A DNA stretch of 64,000 bases from Sphingomonas yunnanensis (GTDB lineage: Bacteria; Pseudomonadota; Alphaproteobacteria; Sphingomonadales; Sphingomonadaceae): NCBI RefSeq assembly GCF_019898765.1, contig NZ_JAIOKB010000001.1, positions 744,001 to 808,000 on the forward strand. The letters run 5' to 3'. Positions 16,497 through 26,276 of this stretch are shown here, piece after piece (the first letter of the stretch is position 1; the number at the start of each line of letters is the position of its first letter). Made by a program: the position numbers and the translations under genes. The notes beneath the pieces were generated by a model. It did not search any database and was not told the origin of the DNA. It worked only from the letters and a program-made list of their open reading frames with translations.

Positions 16497-17089
16497 GAGC
16501 GCCGCTGTCCGTCCGACTCCTGGGTTCGACGCGCGGCTCGGCGATGATCGAGTTCGCCCTGGTCGCGCCGCTGCTGATCCTGCTGCTCCTCGGCGGCCTC
16601 GAGATCGGCCACACGATGTACGTGCGATCGGCGCTGACCGGAGCGCTTCAGAAAGCCGCCCGCGACATCAGCCTCGAAGGCGCGAGCGCCGCGGCCCGTC
16701 AGGACGCGATCTCCGCCAGCGTCACGGACGCGGTTCACCAGATCATTCCCGGCGCCGATGTGACGCTGGCCTCGAAGAGCTACCACGATTACCGGAACGT
16801 GGCTGATCCGGCCGAGGAATATAACGACGCCAATCATGACGGCCGCTGCGACAATGGCGAAGCCTTCGTCGACAGCAACCGCAACGGCAAATGGGATCTC
16901 GACGGCTCGGTCTATGGCCGAGGAAACGCCCGCGACGTCGTTCTTCTCATCGCGACGGTCAGCTACAAACGGCTCGGTCTGACCACCTTGCTCGCCGCCA
17001 CACCGCGGACGCTCCTCACGGCAAAGACGCTGATCCGCAATCAGCCGAACGACCAACAGGCCGATCCGCCGACGGGGACATGCCCATGA
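16493..17089 (+). CDS. TadE-like minor pseudopilin with Ca-loop-like insert
   Basis: A 198-aa protein: basic leader, GSAMIEFALVAPLL (prepilin-type processing region with the conserved Glu), then one hydrophobic helix. This is the TadE signature. The periplasmic part contains two Asp/Asn loops, DANHDGRCD (residues 112-120) and DSNRNGKWD (127-135), resembling dockerin-type calcium loops. It is translated as the middle member of three overlapping genes (ATGA at both ends). TadE-like proteins are minor subunits of Flp pili, processed by a TadV-type peptidase that must be encoded elsewhere. Confidence 0.85.
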   Translation: MRAPLSVRLLGSTRGSAMIEFALVAPLLILLLLGGLEIGHTMYVRSALTGALQKAARDISLEGASAAARQDAISASVTDAVHQIIPGADVTLASKSYHDYRNVADPAEEYNDANHDGRCDNGEAFVDSNRNGKWDLDGSVYGRGNARDVVLLIATVSYKRLGLTTLLAATPRTLLTAKTLIRNQPNDQQADPPTGTCP

Positions 17090-17736
17090 TGATCGCTGCC
17101 ATCCTCGCGAACAAGCTGAGGCGCGATGTCCGCGGCATCGCCCTCCTCGAGTTCGCGCTATGCCTGCCGCTGCTGCTCATCGTCACGTTGTGGATGTTCG
17201 AGTACGTCAATTACTGCATCGTCGCGCAGCAGGTCAGCCAGCTGGCGCTGCAGGTATCGGACAACGCGGCCCGGATCGGCACGCAGAATTCGATCCAGAC
17301 GCAGATCGACGAGAAACAGATCAACGACCTCTTCCAAGGAGCGGGCCTACAGAGCGGGGCGTTGGCGCTGGCGCAGAACGGGCGCGTGATGCTGACCAGT
17401 CTCGAGGTCGACGCAGACCCGCCACACGGTCAATATCTGCACTGGCAGCGCTGCTATGGCGCCCTGCATTACCAGTCGAGCTACGGCCGCCAGGGCGCCG
17501 GAAAGGGCAACAACGACGTCAACGGCATGGGGCCGGGGAACGCGCGTATCGTCGCGGCGCCGGGCAACCCGGCCATGTTCGTCGAGATCGCCTACCGCTA
17601 CCAGCCCCTGATCTCGGCGCATTTCGCCCCTGCCGACACGATCCACGAGATCGCGGCGATGATGGTGCGCGATAACCGCGACACGTCCGACCCCGGCGTC
17701 AATCCCGTGAACGGCGTCCAGGCGTCGATGTGTTGA
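17086..17736 (+). CDS. TadE-like minor pseudopilin
   Basis: A 216-aa protein with DVRGIALLEFALCLPLLLIV, the TadE processing and membrane segment, followed by FEYVNYCIVAQQVSQLALQV and a soluble periplasmic domain with a few cysteines. Start 17086 overlaps the previous stop (ATGA) and has GGGGA seven bases upstream; ATGs at 17080 and 17089 are also in frame. Together with the two genes before it, it forms a compact TadG-TadE-TadE unit. About 300 bases downstream are empty before the broken receptor gene. Confidence 0.85.
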   Translation: MMIAAILANKLRRDVRGIALLEFALCLPLLLIVTLWMFEYVNYCIVAQQVSQLALQVSDNAARIGTQNSIQTQIDEKQINDLFQGAGLQSGALALAQNGRVMLTSLEVDADPPHGQYLHWQRCYGALHYQSSYGRQGAGKGNNDVNGMGPGNARIVAAPGNPAMFVEIAYRYQPLISAHFAPADTIHEIAAMMVRDNRDTSDPGVNPVNGVQASMC

Positions 17737-18035
17737 CCTCGAACGGGCAGGCTGATTCGACGCCACCGGTGACGGACGCGTCGTCGCGCGCCGTGCCGCG
17801 CTGCCTCCGCCCACCCCCGCCGCCTACCTTGGGCTGGACCGCGAGGCGGCGCGCCTCGCCCCACTGAGAGGGGACGCCGTTCCGGGTCGTCGTCATCCGC
17901 CGCGCGCTCGACGATCCGTCCCGGCGCGACAGACGTCGCCTATGATGAGCGCGGCGGTACATTCCTCCGCTCGTCGGGATCGATCGCGGTGCGCACGGCA
18001 GAGCGGACGGGTGACGCCGCGGCGCGGCGGTCGCG

Positions 18036-20620
18036 GTGATCGCCGCCGCGCTGACCCTCCTGCTGCTCGCGGGAGACGACCCGCTGATCTCGATCGATCT
18101 GCGCGGCGCGGGTGTCGGCCTCGGTCTCGACCAGCTCGCGCGGCAGACGGAGCGCGCGCTGGCCGGCAGATCCGACGATCTCGGTCGGCCGCGGCGGGGC
18201 GCGCTGCGGGGCAGGATGCGGCTCTCGCATGCGCTCGCGCGCTGGTGCGCGCCGGCCCATCTTTCCTGTCGGCTGGTCGAGCGCGGCATCGTCGTCCGCG
18301 ACCAGCCGGAGCAGCCCGCTGGCGCGGACGGACCGATCGCGCCGGCCATCGTCCTTCCCCCGGACATCATCGTCACGGGACGCGGAAGTGGGATCGCGCG
18401 ACGTGCTCGCGACGCTGCCGGGCGTCTGGGCGGACCGGTCGGCCGGGACCGCCGCCAACACGATCCGCGTCCGCGGCATCCCGCTCGACGGCTATCAGGC
18501 GATCGCGGTGCAGGAAGACGGGCTGCCGGTGCAGCACGACACCCTGCCGTGGACCGACGTCGACCAGTTCGTCCGCCCCGACCTGTCATACGATCGCGTC
18601 GATTATGTCCGCGGCGGGCCGGCCGCTATCTTCGCCAGCAACGCGCCGGGCGGGGTCCTCAACCTGCGTACCCGTGCCGCCGCCGCCCGCGCCACCGCCG
18701 CGCTGCGCGCCACCGCGGACGATCGCGGCCGCGCGCGGCTCGACGCCTACGCGGGGCGCGCGATCGGCGGCTGGCGCGTGCTGGCCAGCGGCATGGCGGT
18801 GCGCGACCCGAGCGTGCGCCGCATCGCCGCGACGCTCGGCGGCTGCCAGGCGCGGATACGAGCGGACCACCTTATCGGCTCGCACGGGCAGTGGATGCTG
18901 GGAGTGCGTCGGCTCGACGACGACACGCTCAACATCTCCTCCTCGCCGATGATCGCGACCGTTGGTGGCCGGCTCGCCGCGCTGCCGGGGTTCGATCCGC
19001 GCCGCGACAGCTGGTTCGGACCGGACCTGCGCTCGGTGCGCCTCGCCGCGCTCGGCGCGCGGCCCATGGCGCGCAACGACCATAACCGGCTCGCCGCGGC
19101 GACGACGATCCTGACGCTGCCGCTCGCCGCCGCCACGCTGACGCTGCGCGCGCGCCACCGCCGTTCGGTGACCGCGCGCTACGCTTTGTCCTCCTCGGGG
19201 CCGCCGGTGACCGCGCGCGCCGCGGCCGCTGCCGCGCTGCCGCGCCTCGCACGCGCCTCCGCAAACGTCAGCGACGCGGCGGTTTGCCGGACGAACGGCG
19301 GCGGCGACGTCGCGCCCGCCACGCTGGTGGAGACGCTCAACCCGGTAGCGGCGGACACGCGCCTGCGCGAGACGATCGCCGAGGGGGTCTATGACGCCCC
19401 CCTCGCGCTGGCCGGCCGCCACGACCTCACCATCGGCCTCTATGCCACGCGCTACCATTGGGACTTCCGCCAAGCGGTGACGCGCGCGCTGGTCGAGGCG
19501 CGGGGCCGCGGCGGGCCGCTCGACCTCGTCGCGCTCGACCGCGCCGGGCGCGTGAGGGGCGCACTGACCGACGAAGGCTTTGTCAGCCGCGGCACCACCT
19601 TCGAGCAGATCGCGGCCGATCAGCGGATGGGCGCGCTCTACCTCGCCGACGAATGGGCGGTCGCGTCGGGCTGGCGGATCGACTGGGGCATCCGGCGCGA
19701 GCGGGCCAGCATCGCGGGGCGCAGCGAGCGGCCGCTCACCGCCGACGCGGGCGACGCGGCGACGCTCGCGGACGACGCGCTTGTCCTTCCCTCGGGCCGG
19801 CGCGAACGGCACCGTCTGGGCCGCGGCGGGGTGCCGGCGACCTTGGCACTGCGGTGGCGGGCCGCCGCGCGAGTCGACCTGTTCGCGCGCGCCACCCGCG
19901 CGATCCGGCTGCCTGATCCGGGCGTGTTCCGTCTCGCCGGTGACGCCGAGACGCGGACACTCCGCGCCGACCAGGGCGAGCTTGGCATGGTGGCGCGCGC
20001 GCGCGGCGTGGCGCTGGACGCGACGGTGTTCGCCAGTCGCTTCCGCCAGATCGCGCTGGAGGATCTGTCGCTAGATCCCACCACCGGCGGGCTTCGCGTC
20101 GGCCATCACGACGCCGCGGCGCGCACGCTGGGCGTGGAGCTCGCCGGCCAGCTCGAACTCGCGCGCGACGTCACGCTGCGGACCACCGTCACGGCGCAGG
20201 ATCCGCGGTTGGTCGACTATCCGCCGGCGACGGCCGTGTCGGGTCGATCGCGCCTGCCTGACCTGAGCGGACGACGGCCACGCCGCGTGCCGCAGGTCAT
20301 GGCGCAGGCGAGCGCGGCGGCCGCGCTGCCGGCGACCCCGGTCCGTCTCGACGCCGACGTCATGCTGATGGGGCGGCGATACGCCGACGATGCCAATCAG
20401 CTGGACGCTCCCCGGCGCCGCCATCGTCGATCTCGGCGCGGCCCGGACGCTGCGCGACGGGGTGACGCTGCGGCTGCGCGCCACCAACCTGTTCGACGCG
20501 ATCGCGGTGATGCAGGGCGACGCGGTCGGCGGCGAGATCCAGGCCGCGGCGTCGTCGATCGTGGTCGTGCGCGCGCAACAGGGCAGGATCGTCGAGGGCG
20601 GGCTCAGCTGGCGCTTCTGA
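18036..20620 (+). pseudogene. FecA-type TonB-dependent receptor with STN domain, two frameshifts
   Basis: Three consecutive frames add up to one receptor. From 18036 (GTG) the first frame encodes an STN signalling domain (ISIDLRGAGVGLGLDQLARQ, GIVVRDQ) ending in PPDIIVTGRG. Near 18380-18395 coding moves by one base to a second frame that continues as a plug (DVLATLPGVW, TIRVRGIPLDGYQ, DYVRGGPAAIFASNAPGG) and most of the barrel. At about 20403 a second +1 shift occurs: removing one base from ctggacgctcccc restores L-T-L-P-G-A-A-I-V-D and leads to the normal end GLSWRF. The plug N-terminus also looks short. It could be genuine decay or assembly errors. The end overlaps the convergent phosphatase by 17 bases. 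Confidence 0.8.
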
Positions 20621-21323
20621 GCGAGGTGCGCCAGCGTGCGAGCTCAGCGCGCGCCGACTCCAGGTCGGCGCGGAAGGCGGGCGCGCCATGTTCCGCCGCC
20701 ACGATCGCGGCCGCCGCGAGAAAGCCGCCCTCCACCGCGCTGGTCGAGTGCGAGCCGCAGATCCAGCGGCTGTCGCCATAGGCGCGCCCGCGCGCCAGGA
20801 TCGCGCCGGCGCGGTCGGGTAGCAGTTCCGCCATCACCAGCGCGAAGCTCCAGCCGTGTGCGGCATGGCCCGAGGGATAGTCGCCGTTGCTGACGAGATC
20901 GGCCCGGCGCGGCTCGCAGATCGGCGCGGCGCTGCCGACGAAGGGGCGCGGCGATCGCCAATGCGCCTTGGCCGCGCCGATCAGCGCCGACCGATCCGCC
21001 CCCAGCCGGTCGAGCAGCCGCCGCGTCGCGGGCAGCGCGGAGAGGTCGAGCCGGCCGCCGAGCGCCGCGGCGAAGCGCTGCGGCAGGTCCGACGACACGT
21101 CCTCGCTCGCCGTCCGCCAGCGTGCGCCACCCGCCAGCGCCCGACTCTCGCGGAACACCGCGGCGTCGGCGCGCGCCCGCGGCGATCCGGCGGCAGGCGG
21201 CCCCGGCAGGATCACGGTGAGGTCGGGCCGCGCGTCGGCGTCGAGATAGCCCGCCGTCGGGACCTGAGCCGAGGCGGGGACGATCAGCGCCACAACGGTG
21301 GCAGCGTATATTATCGTTCGCAT
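20604..21323 (-). CDS. Class A non-specific acid phosphatase (PAP2 superfamily), periplasmic
   Basis: A 239-aa protein with signal peptide MRTIIYAATVVALIVPASAQ. The three phosphatase motifs are present: K-x6-R-P (K119...R126-P127), PSGH at 150-153, and S-R-x5-H (S185-R186...H192). The family motif normally ends H-x3-D, but here position 196 is Ala (HSTSA), with Glu at 198. His192 is the expected nucleophile, so activity may be retained or altered. Start 21323 is preceded by TTGAGG; a TTG further upstream would spoil the signal peptide. It is convergent with the broken receptor and divergent from the intact one. Confidence 0.87.
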   Translation of the reverse strand: MRTIIYAATVVALIVPASAQVPTAGYLDADARPDLTVILPGPPAAGSPRARADAAVFRESRALAGGARWRTASEDVSSDLPQRFAAALGGRLDLSALPATRRLLDRLGADRSALIGAAKAHWRSPRPFVGSAAPICEPRRADLVSNGDYPSGHAAHGWSFALVMAELLPDRAGAILARGRAYGDSRWICGSHSTSAVEGGFLAAAAIVAAEHGAPAFRADLESARAELARWRTSLRSAS

Positions 21324-21534
21324 GACTACCTCAAGCGAATTCAAGATGATGGCAGGACGATCCGCGACGCATCCGCGGCCCGTTCAACCCCTTCATCATA
21401 GCACTTGCGCCCGATACATCTTCTGGGCGCCGGTTCTTCTTCCATCCTGTCGCAAAATCTTCATGAAAATCTTTGTCCCCGCCCCTAGGGGATCGCCCTC
21501 CCCCCGCACGACTGTCGACGAAGGGGGACGAACC

Positions 21535-24252
21535 ATGACGATCGCACGCCACAGCTGGCTTGCCACCACCGCGCTCGCGCTTCTCGCGCAACCGGCGGTC
21601 GCGCAGCAGGCGCCATCCGAGGGCGGCAGGGCCGACGCGGCCGGGGACATCGTCGTCACCGGCTATCGCTCCAGCCTCGCCACCGCCCGTGACGCCAAGC
21701 GCGCCGCGACAATCATCAAGGAGACGATCGCCGCCTCCGACATCGCCGCTTTCCCCGACCTCAACCTCGCCGAGGCGCTGCAACGCCTGCCCGGCGTCGC
21801 GATCAACCGCGAGGCCGGCGAGGGCCGCCGCATCAGCCTGCGCGGGCTCGGCCCCGACCTTACCCGAGTCCAGCTCAACGGCATGGAAGTGCTCGGCAAC
21901 GTCGATTCTCCGCAGGACAGCCGCGGCCAGGCGACACGCGATCGCGCGTTCGACTTCAACCTCTTCGCGGCCGAGCTCTTCGAGCATGTCGATGTCGAGA
22001 AGTCCTACCAGGCGCAGCAGTCGGAGGGCGGCATCGCAGGCACCGTCGAGCTCTTCACCGCGCGGCCGTTCGACTACAAGGAGAACAAGGTCGCGCTGTC
22101 CGCCCAGGCGGGCACGAACACGCTGACGCGCGATCTCCAGCCGCGGCTGACCGGGTTGGTCTCGCGGCGCTGGGGGGATGTCGGGCTGCTCGTGTCCGGC
22201 GCGTACAGCCGCCGCCAGACGCGCGAGCAGGGCCTCGACACCTACCGCTGGCGCCATAACAAGGCGAATGGCAGTGACCTCTCCGCGCTGACCGCGATCG
22301 AACAGGCCAAGGTCAACTCGGGCAACCTGCTGTTCGCGCGCGGGAACCGCTTGTCGGTGTGGGACAGCACGCAGGAGCGGCTCGGCCTCACCGCTTCAAT
22401 GCAGTGGGATCCGGCGACGAGCGCGCATGTGACGCTCGATGCGCTCTACGGCCGCTTCACGGGCGACCGGTTCGAGACCCATCTGGCCTCGCGCGGTGGG
22501 GGCAGTTCGACCTGGCTCGGCGGCGGCGAGACCTTCGCCGGCGTCACCTACCCCAACGCGCGCGTCAACGCGCTGCGGTGGAACGCGCGCGACGAGGTGG
22601 TCTATCTCGACGTCAGCGGCGGCAAGGCAGCGACCGAGACCCGGCTGCAGACCACCGCGAACGTCTTCACGCAGCTGGTGCTGAGCGGCGACGCGTCGGT
22701 CGCGGACGGGCTGACGCTCTGCTGGACCGGCGGCGTCGAGCGCTCGCGCTACGACATGCCGACCAACGACAAGTTCACGCTGGAGGGGTTCGGGGGAGTC
22801 ATCTCGGACTATCGCGGCGGCCCCTACTCGCTGACCAACACGTACCGGTTCGATCCGGCGGACGCCGGCTTCTGGCATGCCAAGCGCCTCTACGTGAACG
22901 AGACCTTCCAGCATACCGGGCTCGACGATGCCAAGGGTCGGCTGGAGTACACGCTCTCGCCCGAGGACACGGTCAGCCTCGGCGGCGAGTGGCGCCGCTT
23001 CGCCAACGGCGGGCGCTACGCCGAACAGGACGACATCCTCACCGGCGCCTTCCGCTCGGGCAAGCGGAGCGCCAGGGTCGAGGGTTATGCGACGGTCTAC
23101 GGCGGCTATCCCGGCCAGCGCTGGTCGATCGTCGACTTTCCCAAGATGCTCGCCCAGCTCGGCATCGATCGTCGCCAGTATCTGACCGTCCCACGCGGCG
23201 TCTTCTCGGTCGAGGAGCGCACCGGAGCGGGCTTCGCGCAATATGACTGGAGCCACCTGATCGGTGCGCTGCCGTTCCGCGGCAATCTCGGCCTGCGCTA
23301 CTATCACACCGACGTCACCTCACGCGGCGAGGCGAACGTCGGCCCGGTGACGGTGCGCGGTCAAGACCAGGGCGTCCTGCCGGCGGCCAATCTGATCCTC
23401 GAGCTCGATCGCGGCGCGCTGCTCCGCTTCTCGGCCGCGCGCACCATCAACCGGCCCGCGCTCGGCGCGCTGGCGGTCAACGGCACGGTCAGCGCCGACA
23501 ACGGCGACATCACCGTCGCGATCGGCAACCCGGGGCTGCGACCGTATCGGTCGAACGGCATCGACCTCTCCGCCGAATATTATTTCGGGCCGTTCGGCTA
23601 TGTCGCCGCCGCGGCTTTCTACAAGTCGCTCGATGGCTTCCTCTCTACGCAGACCGTCAGCAACGTGCCCTACGGCCGGACCGGCCTGCCCGACACCCTG
23701 TACCCCGGCGTGACCGGCACCACCGTGATCAGCAGCTTCTCGCGACCGGTCAATCTCGCCAGCACCAACCTGGCGGGTCTCGAACTCTCGGGGCAGGCCG
23801 ATCTCAGCTTCCTCCCCGCCCCGCTCGACCGGCTCGGCACCGCGCTCAACCTCGCCTACGTCGCCTCGAGGCTGGATTACGCCCGGATCTATCCCGGCGG
23901 CATCACCACGACCCTGGAAGGGCTGAGCAAGTACAACGCCAACGCCACCCTCTATTACCAGGGGGGAGCGTTCGACGCGCGCGTCTCCGCCAACTACCGC
24001 AGCGGCTACATCTTCAGCGCGTCGCCGGTGCTGACCCCGCTCGGCCCCGATCAGGACGTGACCGGCTTCGAGGGGACGATCTACCTCGACGCCTCGGCGC
24101 ATGTCACGCTCACCCGGCACCTCCAGCTGACCGTCAACGGCGTCAACCTGACCGACCAGCGCGAGAAGCAATATTCCAACAGCACCAAGCGGCTGTACGT
24201 GGTCACCCGTTCGGGCACGACACTGCTCGCCGGCGTCCGCGTGACGCTGTGA
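21535..24252 (+). CDS. TonB-dependent receptor (Xanthomonas/Caulobacter type)
   Basis: A 905-aa outer-membrane receptor. It has a signal peptide (ATTALALLAQPAVAQ), TonB-box-like DIVVTGYRSSLATA, then the TIGR01782 plug pattern: AAFPDLNLAEALQRLPGVAI, GEGRRISLRGLGPDLTRVQL and NGMEVLG. A 22-strand barrel follows. There is no STN domain, so it would not signal through FecR. AAGGGGGA lies six bases before the ATG. Such receptors import carbohydrates or chelates; the ligand cannot be read from sequence. An ECF sigma/FecR pair follows 90 bases downstream, which may have been cognate to the upstream STN receptor rather than to this one. Confidence 0.92.
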   Translation: MTIARHSWLATTALALLAQPAVAQQAPSEGGRADAAGDIVVTGYRSSLATARDAKRAATIIKETIAASDIAAFPDLNLAEALQRLPGVAINREAGEGRRISLRGLGPDLTRVQLNGMEVLGNVDSPQDSRGQATRDRAFDFNLFAAELFEHVDVEKSYQAQQSEGGIAGTVELFTARPFDYKENKVALSAQAGTNTLTRDLQPRLTGLVSRRWGDVGLLVSGAYSRRQTREQGLDTYRWRHNKANGSDLSALTAIEQAKVNSGNLLFARGNRLSVWDSTQERLGLTASMQWDPATSAHVTLDALYGRFTGDRFETHLASRGGGSSTWLGGGETFAGVTYPNARVNALRWNARDEVVYLDVSGGKAATETRLQTTANVFTQLVLSGDASVADGLTLCWTGGVERSRYDMPTNDKFTLEGFGGVISDYRGGPYSLTNTYRFDPADAGFWHAKRLYVNETFQHTGLDDAKGRLEYTLSPEDTVSLGGEWRRFANGGRYAEQDDILTGAFRSGKRSARVEGYATVYGGYPGQRWSIVDFPKMLAQLGIDRRQYLTVPRGVFSVEERTGAGFAQYDWSHLIGALPFRGNLGLRYYHTDVTSRGEANVGPVTVRGQDQGVLPAANLILELDRGALLRFSAARTINRPALGALAVNGTVSADNGDITVAIGNPGLRPYRSNGIDLSAEYYFGPFGYVAAAAFYKSLDGFLSTQTVSNVPYGRTGLPDTLYPGVTGTTVISSFSRPVNLASTNLAGLELSGQADLSFLPAPLDRLGTALNLAYVASRLDYARIYPGGITTTLEGLSKYNANATLYYQGGAFDARVSANYRSGYIFSASPVLTPLGPDQDVTGFEGTIYLDASAHVTLTRHLQLTVNGVNLTDQREKQYSNSTKRLYVVTRSGTTLLAGVRVTL

Positions 24253-24342
24253 GGCCGAGCGAGCGGCGATGGGTCCCCGCGCGCCGCGGCGCTCGCTCTA
24301 CCTCGCTGGGATGACCGGCCGCTCCGCCGATCCCGCGCCGCG

Positions 24343-24858
24343 ATGAGCGACGTCGGCACCGTCCTGGCCGCCGCGCAGCCGCGCCTCCTGGCCTACGTCC
24401 GGCGGCGCTTGCGCGACCCCGATCAGGCCCGCGACGTGGTGCAGGAAACGGTGGTGCGCGTGATCGAACAGGAAGGCCGGCAGCGGATCGAGCAACCGGT
24501 CGCCTATGCCTTCCGCGTGGCCGATTCGGTCATCTACGGTCAGGCGCAGCGCGCGCACACCGTCCACGAGCCGGTCGACGCCGAACTCGCCTGCGACCTG
24601 CCGCTGCCGGACGAGCTGCTCGATTACCGCCAGCGCTTCGCCCGGTTCGAACGCGCGCTCGCCGCGCTCCCGCCGCTGCGCCGCGCCGTTTTCGTGAAGC
24701 GCCACATCGATGGACTGTCACGCAGCGAGATCGCCGGCGACCTGGGCCTCAGCCTGGAGGCGGTCAAGAAGCATCTGGTGCGGGCGATGGTCGACCTGGC
24801 CGGCTGCGTCGACGATGACGGCCGGTCAGCGCGTCGTGCCGGGGGATGGGGCGCGTGA
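24343..24858 (+). CDS. FecI-like ECF sigma factor
   Basis: A 171-aa ECF sigma factor: region 2 with LRDPDQARDVVQETVVRVIE and region 4 with ALAALPPLRRAVFVKRHIDG followed by LSRSEIAGDLGLSLEAVKKH. The distance between regions is normal and the frame is intact. Its TGA overlaps the GTG of the fecR remnant (GTGA at 24855). In the Fec paradigm FecR activates FecI when the STN domain of FecA signals; here both FecA-like and FecR genes are interrupted, so this sigma may be unregulated or idle. Confidence 0.9.
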   Translation: MSDVGTVLAAAQPRLLAYVRRRLRDPDQARDVVQETVVRVIEQEGRQRIEQPVAYAFRVADSVIYGQAQRAHTVHEPVDAELACDLPLPDELLDYRQRFARFERALAALPPLRRAVFVKRHIDGLSRSEIAGDLGLSLEAVKKHLVRAMVDLAGCVDDDGRSARRAGGWGA

Positions 24859-25864
24859 CTGACGCGCGTGCGCACCTCCTCGCTGTCGCCGCCGGCTGGG
24901 CGGACCGGCTCGGCGAGCTGACCCCGGCCGAGCGCACCGCGCTCGCCGCGTGGCTGGCCGAGAATGCCGCGCATGCCGCCGCGTTCGGCGCGATGCGGCG
25001 CCTCCTCGACGACGTCGCCCTCGCCGAAGTGGCCGCGCGGCCACCCGAGCCGCCAGGCGCCTCGCTCCCGCGCGCACCGCGGCCGTGGCGACGCGCGCAT
25101 ACGGTCGCGCGCGCCGCGCCGCGACGGCGGCGCTCGCCATCGCCCTGCCGCTCGGGTGGCGATTCGTCGCCGGGCCGACATCGACGGTCGAGCGCCAGGT
25201 CTACAAGAGCGGCGTCGGCGAACGGCGTCGCATCCGCCTGCCCGACGGGTCGATGATGACCCTCGACGCCAACTCGCGCGTGACAGTCGCGCTCGTCGCG
25301 GCTGGGCGCGCGCTCGATCTCACGCGCGGCGCGGCGCGTTTCCAGGTACGGCATGACGTCTCGCGCCCGTTCACCGTGGCGACCCCCGATGCCAGCGTGA
25401 CCGCGCTTGGCACGGATTTCTCGATCGATCGCGCCGCGGAGAGCACGAGCGTGCAGATCTTCGGCGGCCAGGTGCGACTGACGGTGCCGGGCAGGACAGC
25501 CGTCGCGCTGGCCGCCGGGGAGCGCGCGACCGTCCGCGCCGGCGGCGTGTCGCTCGGCCGCGGCGACGTGCCGCACGGCGCCGACTGGGAGAGCGACTGG
25601 CTCGAGGCCGGGGCGCTGCGGCTCGACGTCGCGCTGGCCCGACTCAGCCGCTATTCGTCGCGACCGATCCGGCTCGGCGATCCTCGCCTGGCTGGTGCAT
25701 TCGTGGGCGGACGCTTCCGGCTCGACGCACCGGAACGCAGCGCCGCGCAGATCGGCGAGCTGTTCGACCTGACGCCGGTGGCGCGTGACGGAGCATTGTG
25801 GCTCGATCCACGCGCCCGGCGCGTGGGCGCGACGACAGTCTCTGCGCCGCCGGATCAGCGGTAG
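24855..25864 (+). pseudogene. FecR-like anti-sigma factor, frameshifted
   Basis: The first frame (GTG 24855, coupled to the sigma gene) encodes the cytoplasmic DUF4880 domain: AAGWADRLGELTPAERTALA, AAWLAENAAHAAAFGAMRRL. Around 25070-25110 it degenerates into Arg/Pro runs. Another frame then carries the membrane helix (AATAALAIALPLGWRFVAGP), the FecR core (RRIRLPDGSMMTLDANSRV, GAARFQVRHDVSRPFTVATP, VTALGTDFSI) and the C-terminal STN-like part to 25864. One missing base (or two extra) would join the two halves. Real inactivation or a sequencing error are both possible. Confidence 0.8.
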
Positions 25865-26276
25865 CGCGCGATACGCCAGGGAATGTCATGAAGTTGACCC
25901 GCTCCCATCACGCAATCCTAAGAAGAAAACCTGTCCCCACCGGATGATGTCGCCGCTCTTCCTTGCCGAACGCGAACATGATCTCACCGGATGAGGCGGA
26001 CCATGGCCTAGCTCTTTCGCCCGACCGTGCCACGGCGTCCGGTGCTGCCAGACCGCCGAGCGCACCGGCACGCGCTGACGCTCGCCGCCCCTCTTAGATC
26101 GACCCGCCGGAACAGGCGTGTTCGGTGCGACCGTGGCCGCGGCGGCGAGGACACGTCCGTCGATCACCACCGACCGAGCGAGCGGCGGCCTCGGTAGCGG
26201 TGTCGACGCCGCGACGGCCCGCGCCGGTGCCCTACGCACCGCCGCCCTCTTCCACCCTGACGAGAAGGACACCATC
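25865..26276. other. Intergenic, no gene seen
   Basis: About 410 bases between the fecR remnant and the NLP gene. Open frames on both strands are short or Arg-rich with no start signals. The region 25900-25990 is less GC-rich than its surroundings. The NLP Shine-Dalgarno AAGGA (26265-26269) closes the gap. The NLP promoter should lie here but no consensus elements can be named. Confidence 0.5.
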
